Positions 54,558 to 63,584 of a stretch of DNA of 64,000 bases are shown in pieces. The notes beneath the pieces were generated by a model that worked only from the letters and a program-made list of their open reading frames with translations, had not been told where the DNA came from and did no database searches. The stretch is from Candidatus Brocadia sinica JPN1 (GTDB lineage Bacteria > Planctomycetota > Brocadiia > Brocadiales > Brocadiaceae), in NCBI RefSeq assembly GCF_000949635.1, contig NZ_BAFN01000001.1, forward strand, positions 1,984,001 through 2,048,000, in the 5' to 3' direction. Numbering within the stretch: position 1 is the stretch's first letter; each line of letters opens with the position of its first letter. Position numbers and translations under genes: made by a program.

Positions 54558-55232
54558 ATGCTTATACAGAAGATACATGTAGGGCCTTTGCAGGTATGTT
54601 GCTATATTATTGTTGACAAGGGTTCTTCCGAGGCGATGATCATCGATCCCGGCGCAGAGGCAACCACGATCATTACATTTCTGAAAAAAAGACATCTGCT
54701 GCCCAAAATTATTGCAATTACCCATGGACATGGGGATCATATCGGCGCCAACGCTGAGATGAAAGAGGCTTTTCCTGATATTCAAATCTGCGTGCACGAA
54801 GAAGATCAGGATATGCTCCCTTATCCCGCAAAAAACCTTTCCATACTTGCTGCTTTTTATGGTGGCACAACGGTACGATCGCCTATGGCAGACCGATTGT
54901 TAAAGGACGGAGACACCCTTACGATCGGCAGACACTCCTTTGAGATAATTCACACCCCCGGACATACCCCCGGTGGGATATGTTTATACAGCAAAAACCA
55001 GGAGGACGAAAACCCACCCGTGTTATTTTCCGGAGATAGTCTTTTCAAAGAAGGTATCGGAAGGACAGATTTTCCTGGTTGTAATCAGGAAGTGCTCATT
55101 CAGTCCATTAAAGAGCGATTATTCGTACTGGAAGAAAAAACGATCGTGTATCCCGGACATGGTCCATCAACAACGATTGCAGAAGAAAAGAGGAATAATC
55201 CTTTTGTTACTGAGGTGACTTTACATGGTTGA
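54558..55232 (+). CDS. MBL-fold metallohydrolase (glyoxalase II-like)
   Basis: 224 residues. THGHGDHIGAN holds the HxHxDH motif (His56, His58, Asp60, His61), with further ligands in HTPGHTPGG, FSGDSLFKEGIGRTDFPG and VYPGHGPSTT. The GRTD motif is typical of hydroxyacylglutathione hydrolase-like and persulfide-handling subgroups. It follows the NDK-like gene by 11 bp and overlaps gyrA by 8 bp, so the three are one operon. Confidence 0.9.
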   Translation: MLIQKIHVGPLQVCCYIIVDKGSSEAMIIDPGAEATTIITFLKKRHLLPKIIAITHGHGDHIGANAEMKEAFPDIQICVHEEDQDMLPYPAKNLSILAAFYGGTTVRSPMADRLLKDGDTLTIGRHSFEIIHTPGHTPGGICLYSKNQEDENPPVLFSGDSLFKEGIGRTDFPGCNQEVLIQSIKERLFVLEEKTIVYPGHGPSTTIAEEKRNNPFVTEVTLHG

Positions 55233-57750
55233 AAGAAGAGAAAATATAAAAGAATTATTTATCGAAGAAGAGATGAAGGATTCGTATCTGAGTTACGCCA
55301 TGAGCGTTATCATGAGCCGTGCACTTCCGGATGTAAGGGATGGCCTGAAACCCTCACAGAGACGCATCCTGGTTGCCATGAATGACCTTGGACTAGGCCC
55401 CCGTTCTAAATTCCGAAAGTGCGCCAAGATTGCAGGTGATACTACCGGTAATTACCATCCCCATGGAGAGCAGGTGGTCTATCCTACCCTCGTCCGGATG
55501 GCACAGGATTTCAATTATCGGTATCCCCTGATAGAGGGGCAGGGGAACTTCGGTTCCATCGATGGAGACCCTCCTGCCGCCATGCGTTACACGGAAGCGC
55601 GTATGACGGAAGCTACCATGGTCATTATGGAAGATCTGGAGAGGGAGACCGTTGATTATGTGCCCAATTATGACGATACCCGGACGGAGCCGGTTGTCCT
55701 TCCCTCGAAATTTCCCAATCTACTCTGCAATGGTTGCTCTGGTATAGCGGTCGGGATGGCTACAAGTATTCCGCCACATAATGTGAATGAAATTTGTGAT
55801 GGAATTATTGCGGTTATTGACACCCCTGAGATCACCCTTGATGAATTAATGAAGATCATCAAAGGGCCTGATTTCCCCACAGGGGCGCTCATCTGTGGTA
55901 CCGAGGGGATCAGAGAAGGTTATCGGACCGGTCGCGGAACGATTACCGTACGTGCACGAGCACACATCGAGACGTCCAAGAGCGGAAAAAAGAGCATTGT
56001 CGTGACCGAGATACCCTATCAGCTGAACAGGGACAATATCCTGGAACGGATTGCTGAATTAGTGCGGGAAGAACAACTGAAAGGCATCGCAGACATCCGT
56101 AATGAAAGTGACCGGGAAGGAAGCCGTCTGGTTATTGATCTGAAGAAGGGGGAGGATGAAGAAGTTGTTTTAAACCAGCTTTACAAACACACCAAACTCC
56201 AGGACAGTTTCAGCATCATCATGATTGCCCTGATCAACAACCGGCCGGAGACACTCAATCTGAAACAGATGTTGAGTTACTATATTGAGCATCGAAAGGT
56301 TGTTATCATACGCAGGACAAAATATTTGCTGGAGAGGGCACAGGCAAGGGCACATATCCTGGAAGGGTTACGGATCGCGCTCCAGCATATCGATGAAATT
56401 ATCCAGTTGATCAAGACCTCCGACTCTGTAGAAAGTGCGCGTCAGGGACTTATGAGTAAGTTTTCCCTCTCGGAACTTCAAGCCAACGCGATCCTGGACA
56501 TGAAACTCCAGAGGTTGACGGGACTCGAACAGGGAAAGATTGAGGAAGAATATAAGAAATTATGCGCTGATATCAAAGGATATCAGGCTATCCTTGCCAA
56601 TGAAAAATTGGTGCTGGATATTATCAAAAAAGATATTGAGGAGATCAAAGAACGTTTTGGTGATAAACGCCGGACAGAAATTGTCAGCGCTGCTACCGAG
56701 TTTAATATCGAAGACCTGATTGCAGAGGAAAGCAATGCGGTTATTATTACTCACGAAGGATATATAAAACGTTTACCTCTCACATCTTACCGAAGACAAC
56801 ATCGTGGCGGAAAGGGCGTTGCAGGCGCCGATATGAAAGAGGGAGATTTCATAGAACATTTATTTGTAGCATCGACACATGACTATATCCTCTTTTTTAC
56901 CGATCAGGGTCGGGTGTACTGGCTCAAGGTTTACGATATTCCACAAATGGCCAGAACTTCTAAAGGGCGGGCGCTCGTCAATTTGCTGGAATTTAAAGAA
57001 GGCGAAAAGGTAACTTCTCTTATTCCCGTGAGAGATTTTGACGAACGGCAGTTGGTCATGGCGACCAGCAACGGCATTATCAAAAAGACCGTGTTAAACG
57101 CCTATGGTAATCCCAAAAAGGGTGGTATTATTGCTATTAACCTGGATGAGGGGGACAAGTTGATCGGTGTTAAATTAACGAACGGCAAGCAGGACATCAT
57201 CCTTGGCACCGAACAGGGAAAGGCCATGCGTTTTTCCGAAGAGGATGTCAGAACCATGGGACGGGTCACCCATGGGGTGAAAGGGATCACACTTAAGGAG
57301 AACGACAAGGTAAGGGATATCGTGATTGTTGACGAGAATGCCACTCTGTTGACCGTCTGCGAAAATGGTTTCGGAAAACGTACCGATTTTGCAGAATATC
57401 CCGTTCATCATCGGGGTGGACAGGGTGTTATTAATATTAAGACCACCGACAGGAACGGAAAGGTCGTGGCGCTGATTGATGTGAGAGACGAAGACGAACT
57501 GATAATGATTACCGCACGGGGACAGGTTATACGTACACCAGTGAATACCATACGCGCCATCGGAAGGAATACACAAGGGGTCACGCTTTTTTCTATAGAA
57601 GAGGGAGATAAACTGGTCTCTGTTGCACGGGTTGTTCCGGAAGAAACAAAAGCTGAAGAGGGTACAGAAGAAGCCTTAAGAGGAACGGCGGCGGAAGAAA
57701 AAAGCGTTGAAGAAAGCTCTCAAAAGGCAGATGAAGAGGAAAATATCTGA
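55225..57750 (+). CDS. gyrA: DNA gyrase subunit A
   Basis: 841 residues. SYAMSVIMSRALPDVRDGLKP, catalytic Tyr122 in AAMRYTEARM and the C-terminal GyrA box QHRGGKG identify the supercoiling subunit, not ParC. The quinolone-region residues are unusual: GEQVVYP has Gln at position 83 and Pro at 87 (E. coli numbering, which happens to match). Its start overlaps the MBL gene and its end overlaps a GT2 gene, tying topology, NDK-like and envelope genes into one run. Confidence 0.95.
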   Translation: MVERRENIKELFIEEEMKDSYLSYAMSVIMSRALPDVRDGLKPSQRRILVAMNDLGLGPRSKFRKCAKIAGDTTGNYHPHGEQVVYPTLVRMAQDFNYRYPLIEGQGNFGSIDGDPPAAMRYTEARMTEATMVIMEDLERETVDYVPNYDDTRTEPVVLPSKFPNLLCNGCSGIAVGMATSIPPHNVNEICDGIIAVIDTPEITLDELMKIIKGPDFPTGALICGTEGIREGYRTGRGTITVRARAHIETSKSGKKSIVVTEIPYQLNRDNILERIAELVREEQLKGIADIRNESDREGSRLVIDLKKGEDEEVVLNQLYKHTKLQDSFSIIMIALINNRPETLNLKQMLSYYIEHRKVVIIRRTKYLLERAQARAHILEGLRIALQHIDEIIQLIKTSDSVESARQGLMSKFSLSELQANAILDMKLQRLTGLEQGKIEEEYKKLCADIKGYQAILANEKLVLDIIKKDIEEIKERFGDKRRTEIVSAATEFNIEDLIAEESNAVIITHEGYIKRLPLTSYRRQHRGGKGVAGADMKEGDFIEHLFVASTHDYILFFTDQGRVYWLKVYDIPQMARTSKGRALVNLLEFKEGEKVTSLIPVRDFDERQLVMATSNGIIKKTVLNAYGNPKKGGIIAINLDEGDKLIGVKLTNGKQDIILGTEQGKAMRFSEEDVRTMGRVTHGVKGITLKENDKVRDIVIVDENATLLTVCENGFGKRTDFAEYPVHHRGGQGVINIKTTDRNGKVVALIDVRDEDELIMITARGQVIRTPVNTIRAIGRNTQGVTLFSIEEGDKLVSVARVVPEETKAEEGTEEALRGTAAEEKSVEESSQKADEEENI

Positions 57751-58528
57751 ATCACAAACAAAATTTCTCATATCTGCCTGCATTATTACCTTCAACGAAG
57801 AATCTCGTATTCGTGACTGCCTTGAAAGTGTAAAGTGGGTAGATGAGATTATCGTGGTAGATTCATTCAGCACGGATAAGACGGTGGATATTTGTAAGGA
57901 ATACACAGAACGGGTATATCAAAGGGCGTGGCCAGGAAATATCGATCAGAAGAATTATACCATTGGTTTGGCGAAAAACGATTGGATCCTTTGTTTGGAT
58001 GCCGATGAACGGTTATCTCCGAAACTTATTGGAGAAATCCAGGAAGCAGTTCGCAATCCGGGCGCTATGGTGGGATTCTTTTTCCCCAGATGTTGTTTCT
58101 ATCTCGGACGGTGGATTTATCATGGCGACTGGTATCCTGATTATCAACTGCGACTCTTCAAGAGGGGCAGCGGACAGTGGCAAGGCACAAATCCCCATGG
58201 ACGAGTTATTGTAAATGGCAAAACCTGGCGCATGAAACATGATATTTACCACTTTAATTACAAAAACTTCTCCCATCAATTAAGGACAATCGACAACTAT
58301 TCCAATATCTTTGCAGATGTAAGCGAACGTCGTAAAGGGTTTAGTCTGTTCCAATTAATTTTTCGGCCATTTGGCAAGTTTATCAGAATATATATCCTAA
58401 AGAGGGGCTTCTTCGATGGTTTGCCCGGATTTATTATTGCGACTTCGAGCGCCTTCTACGTTTTTGCAAAATATGTGAAGCTATGGGAGCGGAGGCAAAA
58501 CAAAGAGACGAAAAAGCCCCCCCCATGA
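57731..58528 (+). CDS. Glycosyltransferase family 2 (WaaE/KdtX-like, LPS core)
   Basis: 265 residues from ATG 57731, chosen because AAAAGG lies just upstream. CIITFNEESRIRDCLESVKW, VDEIIVVDSFSTDKTVDI, LCLDADERLSPKL and HGDWYPDYQLRLFKRG match the lipopolysaccharide core beta-glycosyltransferase subgroup. Its start lies 20 bp inside gyrA. The kinase-like gene follows, consistent with LPS core modification. Confidence 0.86.
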   Translation: MKRKISESQTKFLISACIITFNEESRIRDCLESVKWVDEIIVVDSFSTDKTVDICKEYTERVYQRAWPGNIDQKNYTIGLAKNDWILCLDADERLSPKLIGEIQEAVRNPGAMVGFFFPRCCFYLGRWIYHGDWYPDYQLRLFKRGSGQWQGTNPHGRVIVNGKTWRMKHDIYHFNYKNFSHQLRTIDNYSNIFADVSERRKGFSLFQLIFRPFGKFIRIYILKRGFFDGLPGFIIATSSAFYVFAKYVKLWERRQNKETKKPPP

Positions 58529-58558
58529 AATTTTATAATCTATACTACGATTTCCCGG

Positions 58559-60067
58559 ATGCAATTCTTTTCTCATTTGCTCAGTGCAATTACTTCTCCC
58601 TTTTCTCTGCTAAAACCTTTTACATTTGAGGGGTATTTATCAAAAAGGATTGGGCATGTCCATTGGATTATCAGCACCCCTCATTCCTTTTTTATTCCGC
58701 TTCTTGAACAAATAAAAGGGCCCACCAGCGATGCCCTGTTAACAAATCCTCTTTTCAGAAGACATCGGTATAAGAAAATGGGTGAATTTGAAATTACCCA
58801 TGAGAATGAAAAAGAGACGTATCTGGTAAAAATATACAACTATCCGCATCTATCCCAAAAGATCAAGCAACTCTTCAGGCACACGAGAGGATTTAATGAA
58901 TTTTACACAACCTACCTGACCGCAAGAAGGGGTATTCCGGTAGAGGTGCCTGTTGCTTGTGGGGAACAAAAATGCATTTTTACGAAAGAGTCTTATTTAA
59001 TAATAAGAAAGATCAAAAACAGTTGCTCGATGAGAGAATATCTGCAGAGTGTTACGGCCCTTAAAGAGAGAAGGGATGTTTTAAAGAAATTTGGCGAACT
59101 TGCAAAGAATGTTTATGAAGCGGGGATTAGACAGGATGCATTTTCGTTGGATAATTTTTTAGTATTTAGTGACGAAACTGGAAGCAAAAAGATAATCGTG
59201 ATTGATTTTGAAATGGTTTCAATACAAGCAAAAGGGCTTAAGGACAAGCTGCGGGTATGGTATCTGGCTAAATTGAATCGGGAAAAAGGCTTTACAAACA
59301 CTGATCGAATCAGATTTCTCCGGTCTTATACAAGGGGGGATTTTATTCGGTGCAAAAAATTAGCAAGGCAAATTAAAGAGTTAACTGTGCGCATCCAGAA
59401 AAAAGACGCCACAAAGTCCTCGAGACTTTGCATTCACGAAAATAGGACATACGGCATCTTTCAATCTGATACATTTTTTGGGCACTACAGGAAGAAATAC
59501 ACACCGGAAATGCTGATAACACTGTTAAATGCTCCGGAAGAAACAACCAGGAGTGCTTTTTATGGAAACCACTTTCAGATTTTGCATTTCAAAGAGGATA
59601 CTGATCCGAGATTTCATTGCCGTAATATTACCCGAATATGGACGAAGGCAAATGCCTTGTTTGCATTAAAAATCAATGTACCTGTTCCTGTAGCTATTTT
59701 TGAAAGATGCTACCCCGTGTCACAGAGAGAAGCGTTTCTCATTTCCCAGATACCTGATAACTGCATTTCCCTGAAACAATGCAGCGGATTATATTCTGAC
59801 AAAAATCTTCACTTTCTCCTTTTAAGATTCGCGGAACAAGTTTCCCCCTTTGGTGTTTTCTGCAAGGGCTTGAATCCTCAGGATATCCTTGTGCAGGAGA
59901 AAGGAAAACATCGGGTTGCCTGTTATTTGGGGAATTACACATCTTTTCGTATAAATCGACATTCTGCACAAAAGAACAAATCGACCAATGCAAATATTAT
60001 GAAACAACTTTTCCAAACGGGCGATGCATCATCTGAGAATAACAGGAGCGCACAAAATGCAGAATAG
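58559..60067 (+). CDS. Tandem WaaP/Kdo-kinase-like lipopolysaccharide kinase
   Basis: 502 residues with two kinase-like modules. Module 1: ATP Lys91 in YLVKIYNYPH, catalytic loop RQDAFSLDNFLVF (Asp193, Asn199, with Arg replacing the usual His) and metal motif IDFEMV (Asp216). Module 2 (about 320-480) has GLNPQDILVQEKGKHRVACY, where the metal Asp looks lost. WaaP-type enzymes phosphorylate heptose or Kdo in the LPS core, and the GT2 core-type enzyme is 30 bp upstream. Confidence 0.72.
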   Translation: MQFFSHLLSAITSPFSLLKPFTFEGYLSKRIGHVHWIISTPHSFFIPLLEQIKGPTSDALLTNPLFRRHRYKKMGEFEITHENEKETYLVKIYNYPHLSQKIKQLFRHTRGFNEFYTTYLTARRGIPVEVPVACGEQKCIFTKESYLIIRKIKNSCSMREYLQSVTALKERRDVLKKFGELAKNVYEAGIRQDAFSLDNFLVFSDETGSKKIIVIDFEMVSIQAKGLKDKLRVWYLAKLNREKGFTNTDRIRFLRSYTRGDFIRCKKLARQIKELTVRIQKKDATKSSRLCIHENRTYGIFQSDTFFGHYRKKYTPEMLITLLNAPEETTRSAFYGNHFQILHFKEDTDPRFHCRNITRIWTKANALFALKINVPVPVAIFERCYPVSQREAFLISQIPDNCISLKQCSGLYSDKNLHFLLLRFAEQVSPFGVFCKGLNPQDILVQEKGKHRVACYLGNYTSFRINRHSAQKNKSTNANIMKQLFQTGDASSENNRSAQNAE

Positions 60068-60125
60068 CACAGAAAATAAACGACGAACATTGAGCAATGA
60101 TTCATAAAATGAAAGGCGCTTTTCG

Positions 60126-60641
60126 ATGAATTATATGTACCATGTAAAATATTGGGCGGTTAACATGTTATGTTCAGCTTTACTCTTGTTTATCCTGGAC
60201 GGGATTGGATTTGGGGAAACATTGAATCGTGAAGACAAAATAGATGCACAGGCATTGTGGACTTATATAACCGTGGGAAATCCGTATCAAAACTACCCCA
60301 CATGGCCTGGCAAGGAAGGTTTTTACGAGAGCACCATGCCGCCAGGAAACATCCTTAAATTGTATATCAACGACCTTGCACTGGATACCGTCATGAATAA
60401 AAAAGGCGTATTTCCAGAGGGTGCATTATTAATCAAAGAAAACTATACGGATGATAAAAAAATATTTTTAATTACGGTAATGTATAAGAAAAAAGGGTTT
60501 AATCCGGCAGGACATGACTGGTATTGGGTAAAATATAAACCGGATGGAGAAGTGCGTCTGGAGGGTAAGGTTGATGCGTGTATCAACTGCCATGTAGGGG
60601 TGGCGGGCAATGATTATGTATTTACAGGAAGTATAAAATAA
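60126..60641 (+). CDS. Exported cytochrome P460-like monohaem protein
   Basis: 171 residues. A signal sequence at 1-30 (AVNMLCSALLLFILDGIGFG) is followed by a P460-domain pattern (LYINDLALDTVMNKKGVFPE, ITVMYKKKGFNPAGHDWYWV) and a c-type haem motif CINCH at 152-156. P460 cytochromes of ammonia and hydroxylamine metabolism oxidise hydroxylamine or related nitrogen compounds, so a periplasmic/anammoxosome nitrogen role is likely but inferred. AAAGGCG precedes the ATG. Its end overlaps the opposite-strand gene by 20 bp. Confidence 0.82.
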   Translation: MNYMYHVKYWAVNMLCSALLLFILDGIGFGETLNREDKIDAQALWTYITVGNPYQNYPTWPGKEGFYESTMPPGNILKLYINDLALDTVMNKKGVFPEGALLIKENYTDDKKIFLITVMYKKKGFNPAGHDWYWVKYKPDGEVRLEGKVDACINCHVGVAGNDYVFTGSIK

Positions 60642-61125
60642 AGTTGTCCCTATTTATTTTCCTACTTTCCAAAAGCTTGAAGATTTTTATCGCAACTAGA
60701 GGATCGATTCTAAATCTGCATCCCCTGCCCTGAAAAAAATCATGCTTTTCGATAAGGTTTATTCCCAGACTCGTAATGATAAGCGAAAGATTGTTGGTAC
60801 GATCGATAACAACCGCTTCTCCTTTTTCAAAGACACCGTCCTTGCAAAATGGCGATGGAATGCGTCCCATTGATTCATGAAACACGGCTTTTACATCCTT
60901 TTGTATCTCTATTTCTGCACCAAAGGCATTTCTCGCTTTCTGATAGGCGTCTTTCAGAGCCTGTACTAACAATTCCTTTGATACCCCTGTTTTTTCAAGC
61001 GTACGTAAATCATCGGTAATGATTCCCTCCAGAGGGCGATTGTCCGTTCCTAAAAAGCCTTCTTTAGAAAATTTAGATGATCCCAAGTTATGAATCAACC
61101 TCTGATCTTCCGGCGATAGTTTCAT
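60622..61125 (-). CDS. Conserved hypothetical protein
   Basis: 167 residues, soluble, no recognised domain. MKLSPEDQRLIHNLGSSKFS, VIDRTNNLSLIITSLGINLI and RIDPLVAIKIFKLLESRKIN are the most distinctive stretches. It lies 18 bp downstream of nqrF on the same strand and may be translated from the same mRNA. Convergent overlap with the P460 gene. Confidence 0.6.
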   Translation of the reverse strand: MKLSPEDQRLIHNLGSSKFSKEGFLGTDNRPLEGIITDDLRTLEKTGVSKELLVQALKDAYQKARNAFGAEIEIQKDVKAVFHESMGRIPSPFCKDGVFEKGEAVVIDRTNNLSLIITSLGINLIEKHDFFQGRGCRFRIDPLVAIKIFKLLESRKINRDNFILYFL

Positions 61126-61143
61126 AAGTGAAAACCCCTTATT

Positions 61144-62262
61144 TTAAACAAATTTATCGTAAAAAATACGATCTTCCGCCATACCTGCCTTTGTCAGGAC
61201 TTTAACACAGGCATCGATCATGCCAGGCGAACCGCAGAGATAGCCTTCGTTTTTAGAACAATCAGGCATGTGGCGCGCCACAATATCGGTGATGAGACCA
61301 CGCTCGCCTTTCCAATCTGAGTTAGCTGGCTCGTTGGAAAGTGCTGGAATGAATTTGAACCAGGGGACTTCTTGTTGAAGCCTGGTCAGATCATCAACTA
61401 AAAACAGGTCTTTTTGTGTAAGAGCGCCAAAAAAGTACGTAGCTTTGCGCGTATTCCCCTTTTCCTTTAAATCCCTCAACATGCCCCATATCGGCGCCAT
61501 ACCGCTTCCACCCGCAATAAAGATAATCTCAGCATTGGTATTCGAAAGACGAAATTTACCATACGGTCCGCTCAATGCAACTTCTTGCCCTTCCTTGAGA
61601 TGCTCAAATACCCAGGTAGTGCAAATACCATGAGGAACTTTACGGATCATGAGCTCTATGTGATTTTTATCAGATGGGGGCGAGGACATAGAATAAGCAC
61701 GCATAACCCGGTCGTTGCGATTATATTCTTCGGATTCAAGCTGAACGTACTGGCCCACAACGAAATCTATGGTTTTCGGTTCAAGGAGTTCTATGCGTAA
61801 TTCCACAATATCGTAAGTTAACGGTCGTTTGTGGAGGAGTTTCCCTTTGTATTTTCTGACCGATAATAATTCCTTTGGCACGCTGATCCTGATATCTTTT
61901 CGTACCTTGACCTGGCAGGAAAGGCGAATTTGGTTCTTACGATCTTCGGGGCCTAGATAAGGTTCTTCGACTGGACCGATCATGCTTCCGCCTTCCATTA
62001 CCTGCACCTTACAATATGCACAGGTGCCGCGCCCACCACACGCCGATGGAATAAAAATGTTATTCTCCGCAAGTGACGACAGTAAGGAACCTCCGCCGGG
62101 AACTTCTAATTTCTTTTCACCCTCGTTAATATCAATGCAGCACGTACCGTAATTCAGGATCTTCTTCTCCGCAAGAATCAGCAGTGCAGCCAAAACCAGT
62201 CCCATAATCAGAAGAAACCCGACTGAGATGCCGATAGAAAAAAGGATACTTCCCATTATCAT
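61144..62262 (-). CDS. nqrF: Na+-translocating NADH:quinone reductase subunit F
   Basis: 372 residues. An N-terminal transmembrane helix (res 5-30), a plant-type 2Fe-2S domain with Cys75, Cys81, Cys84 and Cys116 (CGGRGTCAYC, later LSCQVKV), then FAD (RAYSMSSPPS) and NADH (GGSGMAPIWGML; YLCGSPGMIDA) modules. NqrF is the NADH-oxidising entry point of the Na+ pump. AAAGGA precedes ATG 62262. It is the last of the D-E-F set here. Confidence 0.92.
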   Translation of the reverse strand: MIMGSILFSIGISVGFLLIMGLVLAALLILAEKKILNYGTCCIDINEGEKKLEVPGGGSLLSSLAENNIFIPSACGGRGTCAYCKVQVMEGGSMIGPVEEPYLGPEDRKNQIRLSCQVKVRKDIRISVPKELLSVRKYKGKLLHKRPLTYDIVELRIELLEPKTIDFVVGQYVQLESEEYNRNDRVMRAYSMSSPPSDKNHIELMIRKVPHGICTTWVFEHLKEGQEVALSGPYGKFRLSNTNAEIIFIAGGSGMAPIWGMLRDLKEKGNTRKATYFFGALTQKDLFLVDDLTRLQQEVPWFKFIPALSNEPANSDWKGERGLITDIVARHMPDCSKNEGYLCGSPGMIDACVKVLTKAGMAEDRIFYDKFV

Positions 62263-62356
62263 AGTTTCAATCCTTTGAGATGATGAAATATACGCGAGTC
62301 AGAATGTCGGGCGCCGGTTCCAAAATGAGGAAATAACGCTCCGATTTCAGCAACGT

Positions 62357-62962
62357 TCATATTTTTATCATTCCAGAAAATCCCACAAAGGCAAGCGACA
62401 TAATACCGATAATAATGAGGGTAATGGCGGGACCCTCCAGACCCTTGGGAAGCTCGCTTTCTTTTATCTTCTCACGGATACCGCCGATAAGGGTAATTGC
62501 GAGAAACCAGCCAAAGCCCCCGCCAGCGCCAAAGACAAAGGCCTGCCAGAATGTATAGGGTTTATTTAACATAAAAAGCGCAATACCCAGAATTGCACAG
62601 TTAACGGTAATGAGTGGCAGAAAAATACCCAGGGCATAGTATAGTTTTTCAGAAAAGCGTTCAATGATCATTTCCAAAAGCTGTGTAAAGGCCGCAATAA
62701 TAACGATAAAGGTTATTAAGCGCAAATACTCGATTCCCAGCGGGACAAGAACATATTGATAGATCAAAAAATTAAAGGCGGTTGTGCTGGCAGTCACAAA
62801 CATCACTGCACCGCCCAGACCAATACTGGTATCGACCTTTTTGGAGATTGCCAGACACGAACACATCCCCAGAAACCGGGCCAGCAGGATATTGTCAGTA
62901 AAAGCCGCGGAGGTAAAAACGAGCGCCAGTGATACAAAAAAATTCATATTTTGCAGATCCAT
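62357..62962 (-). CDS. nqrE: Na+-NQR subunit E
   Basis: 201 residues, six transmembrane helices of the NqrE/RnfA family: SAAFTDNILLARFLGMCSCL, VNCAILGIALFML and LIGGIREKIKESELPKGLEG. The conserved Cys residues of the intramembrane iron centre are present in FLGMCS and TVNCAIL. GGAG precedes the ATG. It is 10 bp from nqrD. Confidence 0.93.
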   Translation of the reverse strand: MDLQNMNFFVSLALVFTSAAFTDNILLARFLGMCSCLAISKKVDTSIGLGGAVMFVTASTTAFNFLIYQYVLVPLGIEYLRLITFIVIIAAFTQLLEMIIERFSEKLYYALGIFLPLITVNCAILGIALFMLNKPYTFWQAFVFGAGGGFGWFLAITLIGGIREKIKESELPKGLEGPAITLIIIGIMSLAFVGFSGMIKI

Positions 62963-62972
62963 GGTATTCTCC

Positions 62973-63584
62973 TTATCGTTTTACTTCTTTGATCAGCCAC
63001 CTGCGGGCAAACCAGGTAAACATACCAAGCATAAAAAAAGCGCCTGGAGGCATGACCATGATGATCCATGAATGCCACCAGACGTCGCGTGCAGGCAAGG
63101 CCATACCCAGAATAGTTCCAAATCCAAGAGGCTCACGCACTGATGCAATAAAGATAAGCACAAGCGAATATCCAACTCCTGATGCAACGCCGTCAAACAG
63201 TGAAAGCAGCGGCTTGTTCTGACTGGCAAAGGCCTCTGCCCTTCCCATGATTATACAATTGGTAATGATCAGGCCCACATAAGGACCGATAAAGCGATGA
63301 ATGTCGGGAGCAAAGGCCTTGATGATGATATCAACGATCATAACATAGGAGGCTATAATAAGTACCTGTACAATCATACGTATACGTTTCGGAACATAAT
63401 CTCGCAAGAGTGAAATAGTGAAGTTGGAAAGTGCGGTGGTGAAGATTAACCCAAAACACATAAAAAGGGTATTTGTCAGCAGATTGGTAACAGCAAGCGT
63501 AGAACAAATTCCCAATACCTGCCGATAGATAGGGTTTTCCAGCCAGATACCATTGAAAAAAACTTGTTTTGGTGTATAAGCCAT
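62973..63584 (-). CDS. nqrD: Na+-NQR subunit D
   Basis: 203 residues with six transmembrane helices. NPIYRQVLGICSTLAVTNLL, LIITNCIIMGRAEAFASQNK and GSVG-like GVASGVGYSLVLIFIAS match NqrD (RnfE-related). The paired Cys in GICS and TNCI match the NqrD/E iron site. The gene expected upstream, nqrC, is not within the 322 bp available before the next frame. Confidence 0.92.
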   Translation of the reverse strand: MAYTPKQVFFNGIWLENPIYRQVLGICSTLAVTNLLTNTLFMCFGLIFTTALSNFTISLLRDYVPKRIRMIVQVLIIASYVMIVDIIIKAFAPDIHRFIGPYVGLIITNCIIMGRAEAFASQNKPLLSLFDGVASGVGYSLVLIFIASVREPLGFGTILGMALPARDVWWHSWIIMVMPPGAFFMLGMFTWFARRWLIKEVKR

